This document shows positions 42,370-51,235 of a stretch of DNA of 64,000 nucleotides, piece by piece; position 1 is the stretch's first letter, and each line of letters opens with the position of its first letter. Under the pieces are notes generated by a model. That model did not search any database, was not told the DNA's origin, and saw nothing but the letters and a program-made list of their open reading frames with translations. The stretch spans positions 1-64,000 of the forward strand of contig JANOBD010000013.1 in assembly GCA_031411495.1 (NCBI GenBank), given 5' to 3'. Position numbers and translations under genes: made by a program. Source of the stretch: JANOBD01 sp031411495 (GTDB lineage Bacteria > Planctomycetota > Phycisphaerae > Tepidisphaerales > Tepidisphaeraceae).

Positions 42370-43203
42370 TTACGGATTTTCGGCGATGAGCCGAACGATC
42401 TGTGAATGGGCTGCAGGTCCCGAGACGATATACGGCACCTTCGCGCCGCCATACCCCGCCAGTGAAAACGGGAAGACCGGCCGGCCAGCGAGATCGCTTA
42501 CGACGCCGCCCGCCGCCACCACTACCGCCGCGGGCGCGACGCAGTCCCACAGCTTTCCGTTCACGGTGATGGCGGCGTGCGCCGTGCCCCCGGCGACGGC
42601 AACCGCCTCGAGGGCTGCCGAGCCGAGCATGCGGACTTTCCAGGTGGTCTGGTTCAGCAGCTTCGATATCCACGCGGGCGCGACGCCGTGCCTGTTCAGC
42701 AGGTTGCTCGTGCACATGAGGATGCTGGCATCGCTCATCGGGTCCGTTGGCGCGTGCGCCGCGCGATCGGTGACGAACGCGCCTGTGTCCTGAGCGCCGG
42801 CATAGACGCGATTACGGGTAACGTCGAAAACGACGCCGAGCGTCGGCATTCCCGCTTCGAGCAGGCCGATACAGACGGCGAAGTTGTCGGCGCCGCCGAT
42901 GAAGTTGTTCGTGCCGTCGATCGGATCGATGACCCAGACGCGGCCATTCGGATCGGCGACTTCGACCGTGATGTCGGACCCGTCATCAGACTCTTCGCCA
43001 ATGATTCCGTCGGTCGGGAAGTGCTGCTTCAACTGCGAAACGATCAGCCGCTGGCAGGATCGATCCGCCTCGGTGACGGCTTCATTCTGCGTGGCGCGGT
43101 GACTCTTGGTCAGGCGTAACACCTTGCCGTATTGCTCCATCGCAAGCGCGCCGGCCGCGCGGGCGATCTCGATGGCGATGTTCAATTCTTCTCGTCGGGT
43201 CAT
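42370..43203 (-). CDS. Inositol monophosphatase family protein
   Basis: The 277-residue protein has the metal-binding motifs of the Li-sensitive phosphatases: GIIGEES near residue 66, VWVIDPIDGTNNFIGG near 90, and a second site KLWDCVAPAAVVVAAGG near 220. Members hydrolyse inositol phosphate, fructose bisphosphate or adenosine 3',5'-bisphosphate (CysQ-like); sequence alone does not decide. It is followed by the small gene at 42099 and preceded by the Nudix gene on the same strand. Confidence 0.93.
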   Translation of the reverse strand: MTRREELNIAIEIARAAGALAMEQYGKVLRLTKSHRATQNEAVTEADRSCQRLIVSQLKQHFPTDGIIGEESDDGSDITVEVADPNGRVWVIDPIDGTNNFIGGADNFAVCIGLLEAGMPTLGVVFDVTRNRVYAGAQDTGAFVTDRAAHAPTDPMSDASILMCTSNLLNRHGVAPAWISKLLNQTTWKVRMLGSAALEAVAVAGGTAHAAITVNGKLWDCVAPAAVVVAAGGVVSDLAGRPVFPFSLAGYGGAKVPYIVSGPAAHSQIVRLIAENP

Positions 43204-43237
43204 GTCGCGGCGACGTTAGCGGTTTGCCGCCGTGAAG

Positions 43238-43999
43238 TCACGCCGTCCCGGTTTCTTCGAGGATTTCGGCAAGGCGCACGGCCACCGCGCTGCCGACCGG
43301 CGTGAGATCGTCACGCCCGGCGAACCGGCGGAGCGCGCCGCTCTCGAAGGGCACCGCTTCGCTCGATCCGTGTTCCTCCTGGAGCACCTGCCGCTGGATC
43401 TGCGCGGCCAGGAGCGTGGAACGCACGAGGAAGATCGTTTCCGGATGCCGAAGCCGAGCGTCCTCGACAATGCCGATGCATTCGATGGCAACAATCTCTG
43501 GCATCTGGAGGTGAAGCTCTTCGCGGAGCTCGCGGCGGACATCATCGAAGAGGTTGATCGATGGACGCACTTCGAGCGAGCCTGCAAAGGGATGAATCAT
43601 GTGCGGGTAATACGCGACGCTCCCGTTGCGTCGGCCCATGACGAGTTGATCATCGCTCGAGATCAAACCGGCGCTGACGCCCACCGGATTGGCCATCACG
43701 TCGCGCCCGAATCGGTCGACGAACTCCGGGTGTGAAAAGTTCGTTCCGACGTTGACGCGGTACGACGTCTCGGAAACGACAAGCGAGAGCGCGTCGAAGC
43801 TGGCGCGATACGATTCGAGTCGGCAGACAGGGCCGTCAAAAAGCTTTACGCCGGGCCGCAATGTCACTTCGCGCCAAGCCGACTCGATTGCCGCTTCGAC
43901 TTCCGGGATCAGTCGGCGACCGGATGACGTGAGCGTGACGGAAATGCTCGATTCGCTCCATCGGCCGCGCGCCAGGAATTGCATTCGCTCGTTCGACAT
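43238..43999 (-). CDS. Nudix hydrolase family protein
   Basis: The 253-residue protein has a recognisable but altered Nudix box: FAGSLEVRPS, then DVRRELREELHL with the catalytic REXXEE. The leading Gly-x5-Glu part is imperfect. The N-terminal 100 residues precede the Nudix fold and include RLESYRASFDALSLVV and YRVNVGTNFSHPEFV, a layout seen in eukaryote-like Nudix proteins of unknown substrate. It is probably cotranscribed with the phosphatase gene 34 bases downstream. Confidence 0.8.
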   Translation of the reverse strand: MSNERMQFLARGRWSESSISVTLTSSGRRLIPEVEAAIESAWREVTLRPGVKLFDGPVCRLESYRASFDALSLVVSETSYRVNVGTNFSHPEFVDRFGRDVMANPVGVSAGLISSDDQLVMGRRNGSVAYYPHMIHPFAGSLEVRPSINLFDDVRRELREELHLQMPEIVAIECIGIVEDARLRHPETIFLVRSTLLAAQIQRQVLQEEHGSSEAVPFESGALRRFAGRDDLTPVGSAVAVRLAEILEETGTA

Positions 44000-44114
44000 T
44001 GCCGCTATCTAGCCGAACGGGCTCCCGCGTACACGTCGACGCGTTACTCCTTTTCAAACTTCTTGAAGAGAAATGGCGCTTTACTCGCCGTGCTGGTTCG
44101 GGAATAGTTAGGGT

Positions 44115-45374
44115 ATGGAAGACCGGGTGAGAATCAAGCTTGCCGTCCTCGCGGACGCGGCGAAATACGATGCTTCCTGCGCCTCCAGCGGCGCGGCGCG
44201 CGGCGGCAACGGGAAAGGAATCGGCCACGCGACCGGCAGTGGCATCTGCCACAGTTACACGCCCGATGGCCGGTGCATTTCGCTCTTGAAGATTCTGCTG
44301 ACCAATTACTGCATTTACGACTGCCAGTACTGCGTCAACCGCGTCAGTTCGGATGTGAATCGCGAGCGATTCAGCATCGACGAGGTCGTCGAGCTGACGA
44401 TGGGTTTCTACAAGCGGAATTACATCGAGGGGCTCTTTCTCAGCAGCGGCATCATTCAGAGCGTCGACTACACGATGGAGCAATTGGTCGAAGTGGCGAA
44501 GCGGTTGCGCGTTCACCACCATTTCGGAGGCTACATTCACCTGAAAGCGGTGCCGAACGCGTCGCCGATCCTGCTGCGCCTCGCCGGCCGATATGCGGAT
44601 CGGCTCAGCGCGAACGTCGAGTTGCCGACGCCGGCGGATCTTTCGAGACTCGCGCCGCAGAAAAAGATGAGCGAGATCGAAGGATCGATGGCGGTGCTGA
44701 AAGCGGGGATCGATGAGTATCAGGATCAGAAGTTCAAGAGCGCGAATGCGCCGCGTTTCAGCCCGGCTGGCCAGAGCACGCAGATGATCATCGGCGCGAC
44801 GCCGACGCCCGATCTGCAAATCCTGCAGACGGCGCGGGCGTTGTATCGAAACCAGGGTTTGCGGCGCGTGTACTACTCGGCATTCAGCCCGATCCCGCAT
44901 GCCGATGGCCGGCTGCCTGCGGGAACGCCTCCGCTGGTGCGCGAGCATCGTCTCTATCAGGCCGACTGGCTGCTGCGACATTACGGATTTGAGGTCGATG
45001 AAATCACGCCGGCCGACGCACCCAACCTGTCGGCCGATGTGGATCCGAAGCTCGCGTGGGCGCTGCGCAATCGGAACCGTTTCCCGGTCGATCTGAACAA
45101 GTCGCCACGCGAGGTGATGCTGCGCGTGCCCGGGCTGGGCGCGCGGAATGTCGATCGGCTGATCGAACTTCGCCGGTTCCGCGCGATTCGACTCGATCAG
45201 CTTCATAACCTCCGCATTTCGACCAAGAAGGTGTGCCCCTGGGTGATCGCGGCGGATCACAATCCGGATGCGATGCTGATCGATCGTGCGGAGCTGGCGA
45301 TGAAGGTGAAGCCGATCAATCCACAGTTGGAACTCTTCACAGCGGGAGTCAGTGCGGCGAACGGCGAGTTGTAA
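44115..45374 (+). CDS. Putative DNA modification/repair radical SAM protein
   Basis: The 419-residue protein has the radical SAM cluster motif CIYDCQYC near residue 72 and a C-terminal helix-hairpin-helix DNA-binding region (VMLRVPGLGARNVDRLIELR). This is the TIGR03916 type, which is nearly always encoded beside a DUF4130/UdgX protein. The start is the ATG at 44115. The neighbouring gene starts 25 bases after its stop. The reaction is unknown; a role in repair of modified DNA is proposed from the partner and the HhH motif. Confidence 0.93.
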   Translation: MEDRVRIKLAVLADAAKYDASCASSGAARGGNGKGIGHATGSGICHSYTPDGRCISLLKILLTNYCIYDCQYCVNRVSSDVNRERFSIDEVVELTMGFYKRNYIEGLFLSSGIIQSVDYTMEQLVEVAKRLRVHHHFGGYIHLKAVPNASPILLRLAGRYADRLSANVELPTPADLSRLAPQKKMSEIEGSMAVLKAGIDEYQDQKFKSANAPRFSPAGQSTQMIIGATPTPDLQILQTARALYRNQGLRRVYYSAFSPIPHADGRLPAGTPPLVREHRLYQADWLLRHYGFEVDEITPADAPNLSADVDPKLAWALRNRNRFPVDLNKSPREVMLRVPGLGARNVDRLIELRRFRAIRLDQLHNLRISTKKVCPWVIAADHNPDAMLIDRAELAMKVKPINPQLELFTAGVSAANGEL

Positions 45375-45399
45375 GAAGCAAGTGACACGGCAGGTGAAG

Positions 45400-46803
45400 A
45401 TGATTAATCGATCCATTCAATCATCGTTCGAATCGTGGCGCGACGCCGCTCGGGTGCTGCTTCAACAGCATGTCGCGCCCGAAGAGGTGATTTGGACGGA
45501 CGAGCATTCAAATGCCGGCGCGCTTTGGTTTGCTGAGGATCTCGCGTCAGCGGGGACCATTCCGGAACGAGCATTCGCTATCCCGCGCGAGTTCATTGGA
45601 CAAGCTCAACTCGCTGCGTGTTTTCGTGACCCGGAACGGTGGTCGCTGCTCTATCGCGTCGCCTTTCGACTCACGCACGGCGAGCCGGACCTGATGTCGA
45701 TCGTCGTCGACGATGACATCACGCGGCTGCGGAACATGGCCAAAGCCGTGTCGCGCGATCGGCACAAGATGACGGCATTCGTCCGGTTTCGCGAGATCGT
45801 CGTCGACGGCGTGTCACAATACGTCGCATTCCACCGGCCCGATCACTATATCGTTCGACTCGTTTCCCCGTTTTTTGTCGAACGTTTCAGGCCGATGCAC
45901 TGGGCGGTCCTGACGCCCGATGAATCGATGCGTTGGGACACCCGTGAACTGACTTTCGGGCCGGGCGTGAGTTCGCGCGAAGGGCCAGCGGAAGACAGCG
46001 TCGAATCGCTGTGGCTGACCTACTATCGGAATATCTTCAACCCCGCGCGGCTGAAGGTGAAGCACATGATCCAGGAACTGCCCACCCGGCATTGGAAGAC
46101 GTTGCCGGAGGCGGCGCTGATACCGGAGCTCATTCGGTCGGCAGGATCACGATCGCTGGAGATGCAGGCCATGGCGGTACGACGAACCCAAGAGGTGGCG
46201 CCGGTTCCCGATTCGACTTCGCTCCGCGTGCTGGAGGATGTGAGCCGCAGTTGCCTCGCGTGTGAGTGGGCACGCAAATGCACGCAGACCGTCTTTGGCA
46301 GCGGGCCGAAGAGTGCGCGGATCGTCCTCGTCGGCGAGCAGCCGGGCGACATCGAGGATCAGAAGGGCAAGCCGTTCGTGGGCCCGGCGGGGCAGTTGCT
46401 GCGATCAATCATCAAAGAGACTGGTTTTGACGAGTCGACAATTTACCTCACCAACGCCGTGAAGCATTTCAAGTTCGAGCCGCGCGGCACACGGCGCATT
46501 CACCAGACGCCGAGCGCGCGGGATGTGTCGGTCTGCAAGCCGTGGCTGGAAGCGGAATTGAAGGCGATCAAGCCCGAGGTGATCGTCTGTCTCGGAGCGA
46601 CGGCCGCCAAATCGATCCTCGGCCACGGCTTTCGCATCACGCGGGGCCGGGGCGAGTGGATGGAAACCCAATGGTGCGCGAAGACGCTCGCGAGCTGGCA
46701 TCCGTCGGCGATTTTGCGCGTTCCAGATCGCGATGCAGCAGAGTTGATGAAATCCCAGCTTCGATCTGATCTTGATACAGCCTTCGCTGCGGTCGGCGAA
46801 TAG
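45400..46803 (+). CDS. DUF4130-UdgX fusion, uracil-DNA glycosylase family
   Basis: From the ATG at 45400 (CAGGTGAAG upstream) the protein is 467 residues. The N-terminal part (about 1-240) is the DUF4130 domain found with the radical SAM partner (MTAFVRFREIV, FHRPDHYIVRLVSPFFVERF). The C-terminal part (about 270-467) is a UDG of the UdgX type: VGEQPGDIEDQKGKPFVGPA, TNAVKHFKFEPRG and the loop RRIHQTPS, whose His forms a covalent bond to DNA in UdgX. It probably binds uracil sites suicidally or processes modified bases with the radical SAM protein. Confidence 0.93.
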   Translation: MINRSIQSSFESWRDAARVLLQQHVAPEEVIWTDEHSNAGALWFAEDLASAGTIPERAFAIPREFIGQAQLAACFRDPERWSLLYRVAFRLTHGEPDLMSIVVDDDITRLRNMAKAVSRDRHKMTAFVRFREIVVDGVSQYVAFHRPDHYIVRLVSPFFVERFRPMHWAVLTPDESMRWDTRELTFGPGVSSREGPAEDSVESLWLTYYRNIFNPARLKVKHMIQELPTRHWKTLPEAALIPELIRSAGSRSLEMQAMAVRRTQEVAPVPDSTSLRVLEDVSRSCLACEWARKCTQTVFGSGPKSARIVLVGEQPGDIEDQKGKPFVGPAGQLLRSIIKETGFDESTIYLTNAVKHFKFEPRGTRRIHQTPSARDVSVCKPWLEAELKAIKPEVIVCLGATAAKSILGHGFRITRGRGEWMETQWCAKTLASWHPSAILRVPDRDAAELMKSQLRSDLDTAFAAVGE

Positions 46804-46814
46804 ATTTCGATTGT

Positions 46815-47363
46815 TCAGCGTGCAGGTAAAAATTTCCATGTATCGAGGATTGATTGAGCGGCATCATCGAGCGATTTGGCAGTGGTTGGGAGCGCAGTGT
46901 AGGTTATCGTGAACATCGCGCTATTTGCGTAGACATAAGTCTGTTCAACCCGATATTGCTGATTCTTCACTTTGAGTAGCAAGACAAATCGGCGACCTTC
47001 CTGTCCATCTAACGTAATCGTTCGTACCTCACCTTGAAGCGTCGCGCCGTCCCTCTCCTTTGCAGTCGCGATCACTTTCGACACCACGTTATCCACATTT
47101 CCAGGCTCGTTGTTTTCGTGTACCGAGTACGTTACGCCTACATTTTCAAGAAACAAATCCGACGCGGTTTCTGCTGAAGATTGCACTCTCGCCGCCAAGC
47201 GCGTTGGGGTCGGAACGGTTTCTTTCCACCCAAGTGGAACTGCGAATTCAAAGCGAGAACCTTTGTCACGGCAAGGCCGCGTTGTTGGAGAACCCTGAGC
47301 GAAAACAACAGTGGCGAAACCGAGCAAAAGCAAGGCAAATATTCGCATTTTGTGACGCTGCAT
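46815..47363 (-). CDS. Exported hypothetical protein
   Basis: From the ATG at 47363 (GGAG five bases upstream) the protein is 182 residues with a signal peptide (MRIFALLLLGFATVVFAQ). The mature part has the pattern of DcrB/PsbP-like domains: RFEFAVPLGWKETVPTPTRL, GVTYSVHENNEPG, TITLDGQEGRRFVLLLKVKN, YVYANSAMFTITYTA. The open frame extends far upstream over nuoG and is not real there. It starts 29 bases after nuoG and may be cotranscribed. Codon use is lower in GC than in its neighbours. Confidence 0.8.
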   Translation of the reverse strand: MQRHKMRIFALLLLGFATVVFAQGSPTTRPCRDKGSRFEFAVPLGWKETVPTPTRLAARVQSSAETASDLFLENVGVTYSVHENNEPGNVDNVVSKVIATAKERDGATLQGEVRTITLDGQEGRRFVLLLKVKNQQYRVEQTYVYANSAMFTITYTALPTTAKSLDDAAQSILDTWKFLPAR

Positions 47364-47392
47364 TTGGCTCCGAGCGCTGAATATATATTCGG

Positions 47393-48961
47393 TCACAGCG
47401 CGGCGAACTCCATGGCAGGCTCTTCCTTGGCGACGATGGGAATGACGACGTTCGTGAAGTCGCCGCCGATTTCGGCGCGGATATCCGACGCGACGTACAC
47501 CGGCTCGCGCCCCAGCAGCTTGAGATACACATCGCCTTCGCGTCGCGCATAGCCCGGCGGTTCGACCGCAACAGCGAACGCCTGCAGCTTGCCCTGCACG
47601 TTCTCCCACGTGCCGTCCTTCTCGGCCCACATCGCGGAAGGAAGCAGCACGTCGGCGGCGTTGGTGAGCCCGTTCGGGAGGACGTCCTGCACGACGAGGA
47701 ACTTGCCCTTGAGCGCGCTCGGAATCTCGTTGATCCAATTCGAGAGGTAGCCGCCGACGATCCAGACGGCTCGCGCGGTGCAGGCACCGCGGCTAAATGA
47801 TTGCCAGTCTGTCGGAGTGGCACCCAGATGTTTGATGACGCGTTCAACGCCGCGACGGTTGGGGACCTTTTCGCCCTGGATGCGGAAGGACTCTTTCTGG
47901 CTGCTGTAATGCTTGAAGACTTCGTCCTCGACCTTTGGCACCGGACCGACGACGAATTGTGCATTCGCGTCGATGCTCTGGATATATTTGCCGAGCAGGT
48001 AGGCCTCTTCACACGCCATCATCGGGCTCATCACCACGGCCAATGATCCTGCCGCGCGAATGCCCTTGTCGGCCTCGATCAACGCATCCTTGTAACTCGT
48101 TTCGGTCAGCGCGCCGAAGTGTTTGCTCTTTGCGACGGTAAGACGATTCTCGGCGTTGACCGCTTCAAAGCTGAGGCGCGTGTCGTTGCTGATCCAGTGC
48201 TTGTTCACCTCTGCGTTGAAGCGGGGCTTGATGCGGTAGAGCACATTTTCGTTTTGCTCGAGGTAGATGTTCTCGCCGCCGGCATCGACGGGTGAAATGC
48301 TCGGGGTGCGCTGGAGTCGCCACACGCGCTGCTTGAACAGGAAGTTCTTGTCGAGCAATGCGCCAACCGGGCACAGATCGACCACGTTGAGTGAGAGCCG
48401 ATTGTTCAGCGGCTTGCCGGGAAAGATGTCGATCTCTTCCTTGTGCCCGCGTCCGTCCACCATCAGTTCACTCGTACCGGCGACTTCGCGCGTGAAGCGG
48501 ACGCAGCGCGTGCACATGATGCAGCGATCGGAGTAGAGCAGGACGTGCTCGCCGATGTCCTTCTTGGGATTCTTGCTCTTGTCTTCTTCGAAGCGCGACT
48601 GCGAGCGGCCGACGCCGTAGCTGTAGTCCTGGAGGGAACATTCGCCCGCCTTGTCACACACCGGGCAATCGAGCGGGTGGTTGATGAGCAGGAACTCCAT
48701 CACCTGCTTCTGATTCGCCACGGCCTTGGTGCTGTGGTTCATGTGGACGACCATGCCGTCCTTCGCGGGCGTGTAGCAGGCAGGCACGAGCTTGGGGATG
48801 CCCTCAACTTCGACGAGACAGATCCGACACGACGCCGGGGACGAAAGCCCGGAGTGGTAGCAGTAGTGGGGAACCTCCACGCCGGCGTCGAGCGCCGCCT
48901 GGATGATCATCTTGTTGCCTTCGAACGCGATCGGCTTTCCGTCGAGAGTGAACTTGGCCAT
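47393..48961 (-). CDS. nuoG: NADH-quinone oxidoreductase subunit G (short form)
   Basis: From the ATG at 48961 the protein is 522 residues. The N-terminal 230 residues contain the Fe-S sites of complex I subunit G: 2Fe-2S ligands (CYHSGLSSPASCRICLVEVE), the His-ligated 4Fe-4S site (NHPLDCPVCDKAGECSLQDY), and another 4Fe-4S site (CIMCTRCVRF ... CPVGAL). The molybdopterin-oxidoreductase-like remainder is much shorter than in E. coli (about 900 residues). No other nuo gene lies near, so complex I genes are dispersed. Confidence 0.93.
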   Translation of the reverse strand: MAKFTLDGKPIAFEGNKMIIQAALDAGVEVPHYCYHSGLSSPASCRICLVEVEGIPKLVPACYTPAKDGMVVHMNHSTKAVANQKQVMEFLLINHPLDCPVCDKAGECSLQDYSYGVGRSQSRFEEDKSKNPKKDIGEHVLLYSDRCIMCTRCVRFTREVAGTSELMVDGRGHKEEIDIFPGKPLNNRLSLNVVDLCPVGALLDKNFLFKQRVWRLQRTPSISPVDAGGENIYLEQNENVLYRIKPRFNAEVNKHWISNDTRLSFEAVNAENRLTVAKSKHFGALTETSYKDALIEADKGIRAAGSLAVVMSPMMACEEAYLLGKYIQSIDANAQFVVGPVPKVEDEVFKHYSSQKESFRIQGEKVPNRRGVERVIKHLGATPTDWQSFSRGACTARAVWIVGGYLSNWINEIPSALKGKFLVVQDVLPNGLTNAADVLLPSAMWAEKDGTWENVQGKLQAFAVAVEPPGYARREGDVYLKLLGREPVYVASDIRAEIGGDFTNVVIPIVAKEEPAMEFAAL

Positions 48962-49022
48962 ACGGGATCGGATTGTAGCGATCCGCGATTCGACGTCACG
49001 CCGCGAAGCTTCGCGTGAGCTC

Positions 49023-49793
49023 TCACCGGATCTGGCCCAGGACACGCGCTTCCTCCGCGCGGCGTTCGCGCCTGGATTTGAGCAGGATGTAGACCTGGAC
49101 CGCGACCAGCGCAAGGACGACTGCCGCCACACCGAACTGAGCGGTGCGCTTGAACACCACGCCAACGACCTGCGCCGGCGCCGGCGGCGTGCCGGTCCGC
49201 AGCGAGTCTCGCATCGCCAGGATCGCCGGCCGGTTCGCGTCGTAGTAGTCCGCTTCCGACCAGATGGCGACCAGGCAGAACATCGTCGGAGTGAATATCC
49301 CGCTTACTTCGATATGCCGGTTCGGGAGCATGTCGTACTTCGCCACCACGCTGAACGTGAATCGTCGGGTGAGCGGATCGTACGAAACCGGCGATACCGA
49401 AGCACTTTTGAACATCGGCGGGCGATCGGCCTTGGATGGCGGGTTGAACGCGGTCGCGTAGTAATCGGCCACCTGCTGAGCCATCTGTTGCTGCTGCGTT
49501 GCCGTCGGATTGACAAAGCCCGTGTAGCCGACTTGCTCGACCGTCGCGTAGGGCATATCGGTGGGTCGGCTGCCTTTGGGATGCAGGATGTCGCTCAAGT
49601 GGGCGCCCGCCCGACGCGCAAACCCCTGCGCAGCGATTCCTCCGCTGCTTGTCCAATCGGCCGGCACGTCGATCATGAACCCCATGTAGAGCCGGATCGT
49701 GTTCGTCGCCGGCTGGGTCGCCGGCCCGGCGCCGAGCGTGCACGCCAACACGACAAACACGAGCATCTGCAGCAGTCGCGACCGGTGAAGCAT
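49023..49793 (-). CDS. Exported protein with C-terminal membrane helix
   Basis: From the ATG at 49793 (GGAG upstream) the protein is 256 residues. A signal peptide (LLQMLVFVVLACTLGAG) is followed by a domain with NTIRLYMGFMIDVPADWTSS and VEQVGYTGFVNPTATQQQQM, and a C-terminal helix (FGVAAVVLALVAVQVYILL) with a basic tail. I do not recognise a family. It lies 61 bases upstream of nuoG on the same strand. Confidence 0.8.
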   Translation of the reverse strand: MLHRSRLLQMLVFVVLACTLGAGPATQPATNTIRLYMGFMIDVPADWTSSGGIAAQGFARRAGAHLSDILHPKGSRPTDMPYATVEQVGYTGFVNPTATQQQQMAQQVADYYATAFNPPSKADRPPMFKSASVSPVSYDPLTRRFTFSVVAKYDMLPNRHIEVSGIFTPTMFCLVAIWSEADYYDANRPAILAMRDSLRTGTPPAPAQVVGVVFKRTAQFGVAAVVLALVAVQVYILLKSRRERRAEEARVLGQIR

Positions 49794-49938
49794 TAATGTC
49801 TCCGTAGCGGGTGGATTTCGGTTATGGGGCATGATATCAGGCTGCCGACGATGTCGGGATCATTCGGTTTTGGGCCGGATGGATGGTAACCCGCTTTCGG
49901 GATCAAGACTTGTGGCCTGGCGGCCGATTCATCTCGAG

Positions 49939-51225
49939 ATGGCGCGTCTGCTAATCATCGCCTATGCCTGCGAACCTGGCCGGGGGAGCGAGTGGGGCAT
50001 CTCGTGGGCGGTTGTCTCGGAGTGTTCGAAGACCCAGGAAGTGTGGGTGATCGCACACGATGACAATCGAGCAGGGATGGAAAGCTACCTCGCGAAAAAT
50101 CCGCCCGCCCATCCCATTCATGTCACCTACGTGAAACTACCGAAGATCGCGGCGTGGATGCGCAAGTCTGCGTACGCGCTGCTGAACGTACATTACTATT
50201 TCTGGCAACTGGCGGCAGGCCGCGCTGCAAAGCGACTCCACGAGACGGTGAAGTTCGATGTCGTTCAGCACATCAGCTACAGCCGCTGGTGGATGGCGTC
50301 GGCCGGAGCGGCTCTGAGCAGCCGGGGTGTGAAGTTTATCTTTGGCCCGTGCGTGGGCGGCGAACAGATGCCGCGCGAGTTCGGGAAGCGCGCGCCCCTC
50401 TGGATGAGATGGAGCGAACTGCAACGCGGCGTCGCGCGCTATATCTGGACGCACGACCCCATGCTGAACCGCTGCATCCGCGATGCGGCGATCGTCGCCG
50501 GCGGCACGCCCGCGTCCATTCGCGGCATGCAGAAGTATGGCCCGAAACGCGTCGAGATGGTGTCGGCGACGCTCATCACCGATACACGCCTGATCGATTC
50601 CGCACGCCCGGTTCGCGCCGAACGCGTGCGCGATGGCACGCTGCGACTCTGTAGTGTCGGCGGACTCGTCTACTATCGCGGCGTCGATCTGATCCTCCGC
50701 GCGATCGCACGCTCGGGCATTCAGAACTTCCACTTCACCCACTGCTGCGGCGGTGAAATGCTCGAGAGCCTCAAGTTGCTGGCGAACGAACTCGGCATTG
50801 CCGACAAGGTCACGTTCACCGGCGAAACCAAGCACGCAGAAAACCTTCGTTATGTCGCGAAGGCGGATCTGCTCATCCATCTGGTGCTGCGCGACAGCCA
50901 GGGCGTCGTCCCTGAAGCATTGGCGCTGGGGGTTCCCGTGTTGGCGCTCGATCATCACTCGATGAGCGCGATCGTCGACGACCGCGTCGGCTACAAGGTG
51001 CCGATGGCGGAAGACGTCACCCCACAGTTCATCATCGACGAAGTCGCGAAAAAGCTGCGTCACTGGTACGAGCATCGCGAGGAACTCGAAGCGATGGGTC
51101 CGGCGTGTATCGCGCGAAGCCGCGAACTCTCACCAGAGTATCGCGTCGCGCTGTTTCGACAATGGCATGCCGAGTTGCTGGCGGAGGCTTCGCCGAGCAT
51201 CGGAACCGCGCCGCGCATCGCCTGA
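49939..51225 (+). CDS. Family 4 glycosyltransferase
   Basis: The start is the ATG at 49939 (ARLLIIAYACEPGRGSEWGI follows). The 428-residue GT-B enzyme has the acceptor-side DVVQHISYSRWWMASAGAAL and FIFGPCVGGEQMPREFG, and a donor domain with LRLCSVGGLVYYRGVDLILR and the SQGVVPEALALGVPVLALD signature. It resembles GT4 enzymes of exopolysaccharide clusters and the second GT4 in the window (32641-33969). It is convergent with the methyltransferase gene and alone otherwise. Confidence 0.9.
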   Translation: MARLLIIAYACEPGRGSEWGISWAVVSECSKTQEVWVIAHDDNRAGMESYLAKNPPAHPIHVTYVKLPKIAAWMRKSAYALLNVHYYFWQLAAGRAAKRLHETVKFDVVQHISYSRWWMASAGAALSSRGVKFIFGPCVGGEQMPREFGKRAPLWMRWSELQRGVARYIWTHDPMLNRCIRDAAIVAGGTPASIRGMQKYGPKRVEMVSATLITDTRLIDSARPVRAERVRDGTLRLCSVGGLVYYRGVDLILRAIARSGIQNFHFTHCCGGEMLESLKLLANELGIADKVTFTGETKHAENLRYVAKADLLIHLVLRDSQGVVPEALALGVPVLALDHHSMSAIVDDRVGYKVPMAEDVTPQFIIDEVAKKLRHWYEHREELEAMGPACIARSRELSPEYRVALFRQWHAELLAEASPSIGTAPRIA

Positions 51226-51235
51226 TGCGATTGCG

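Noticed and set aside
43836..45416. Minus-strand frame of 526 codons
   Set aside because: Antisense to the radical SAM gene with its CxxxCxxC-type motif; product is Arg/His-rich without domains.
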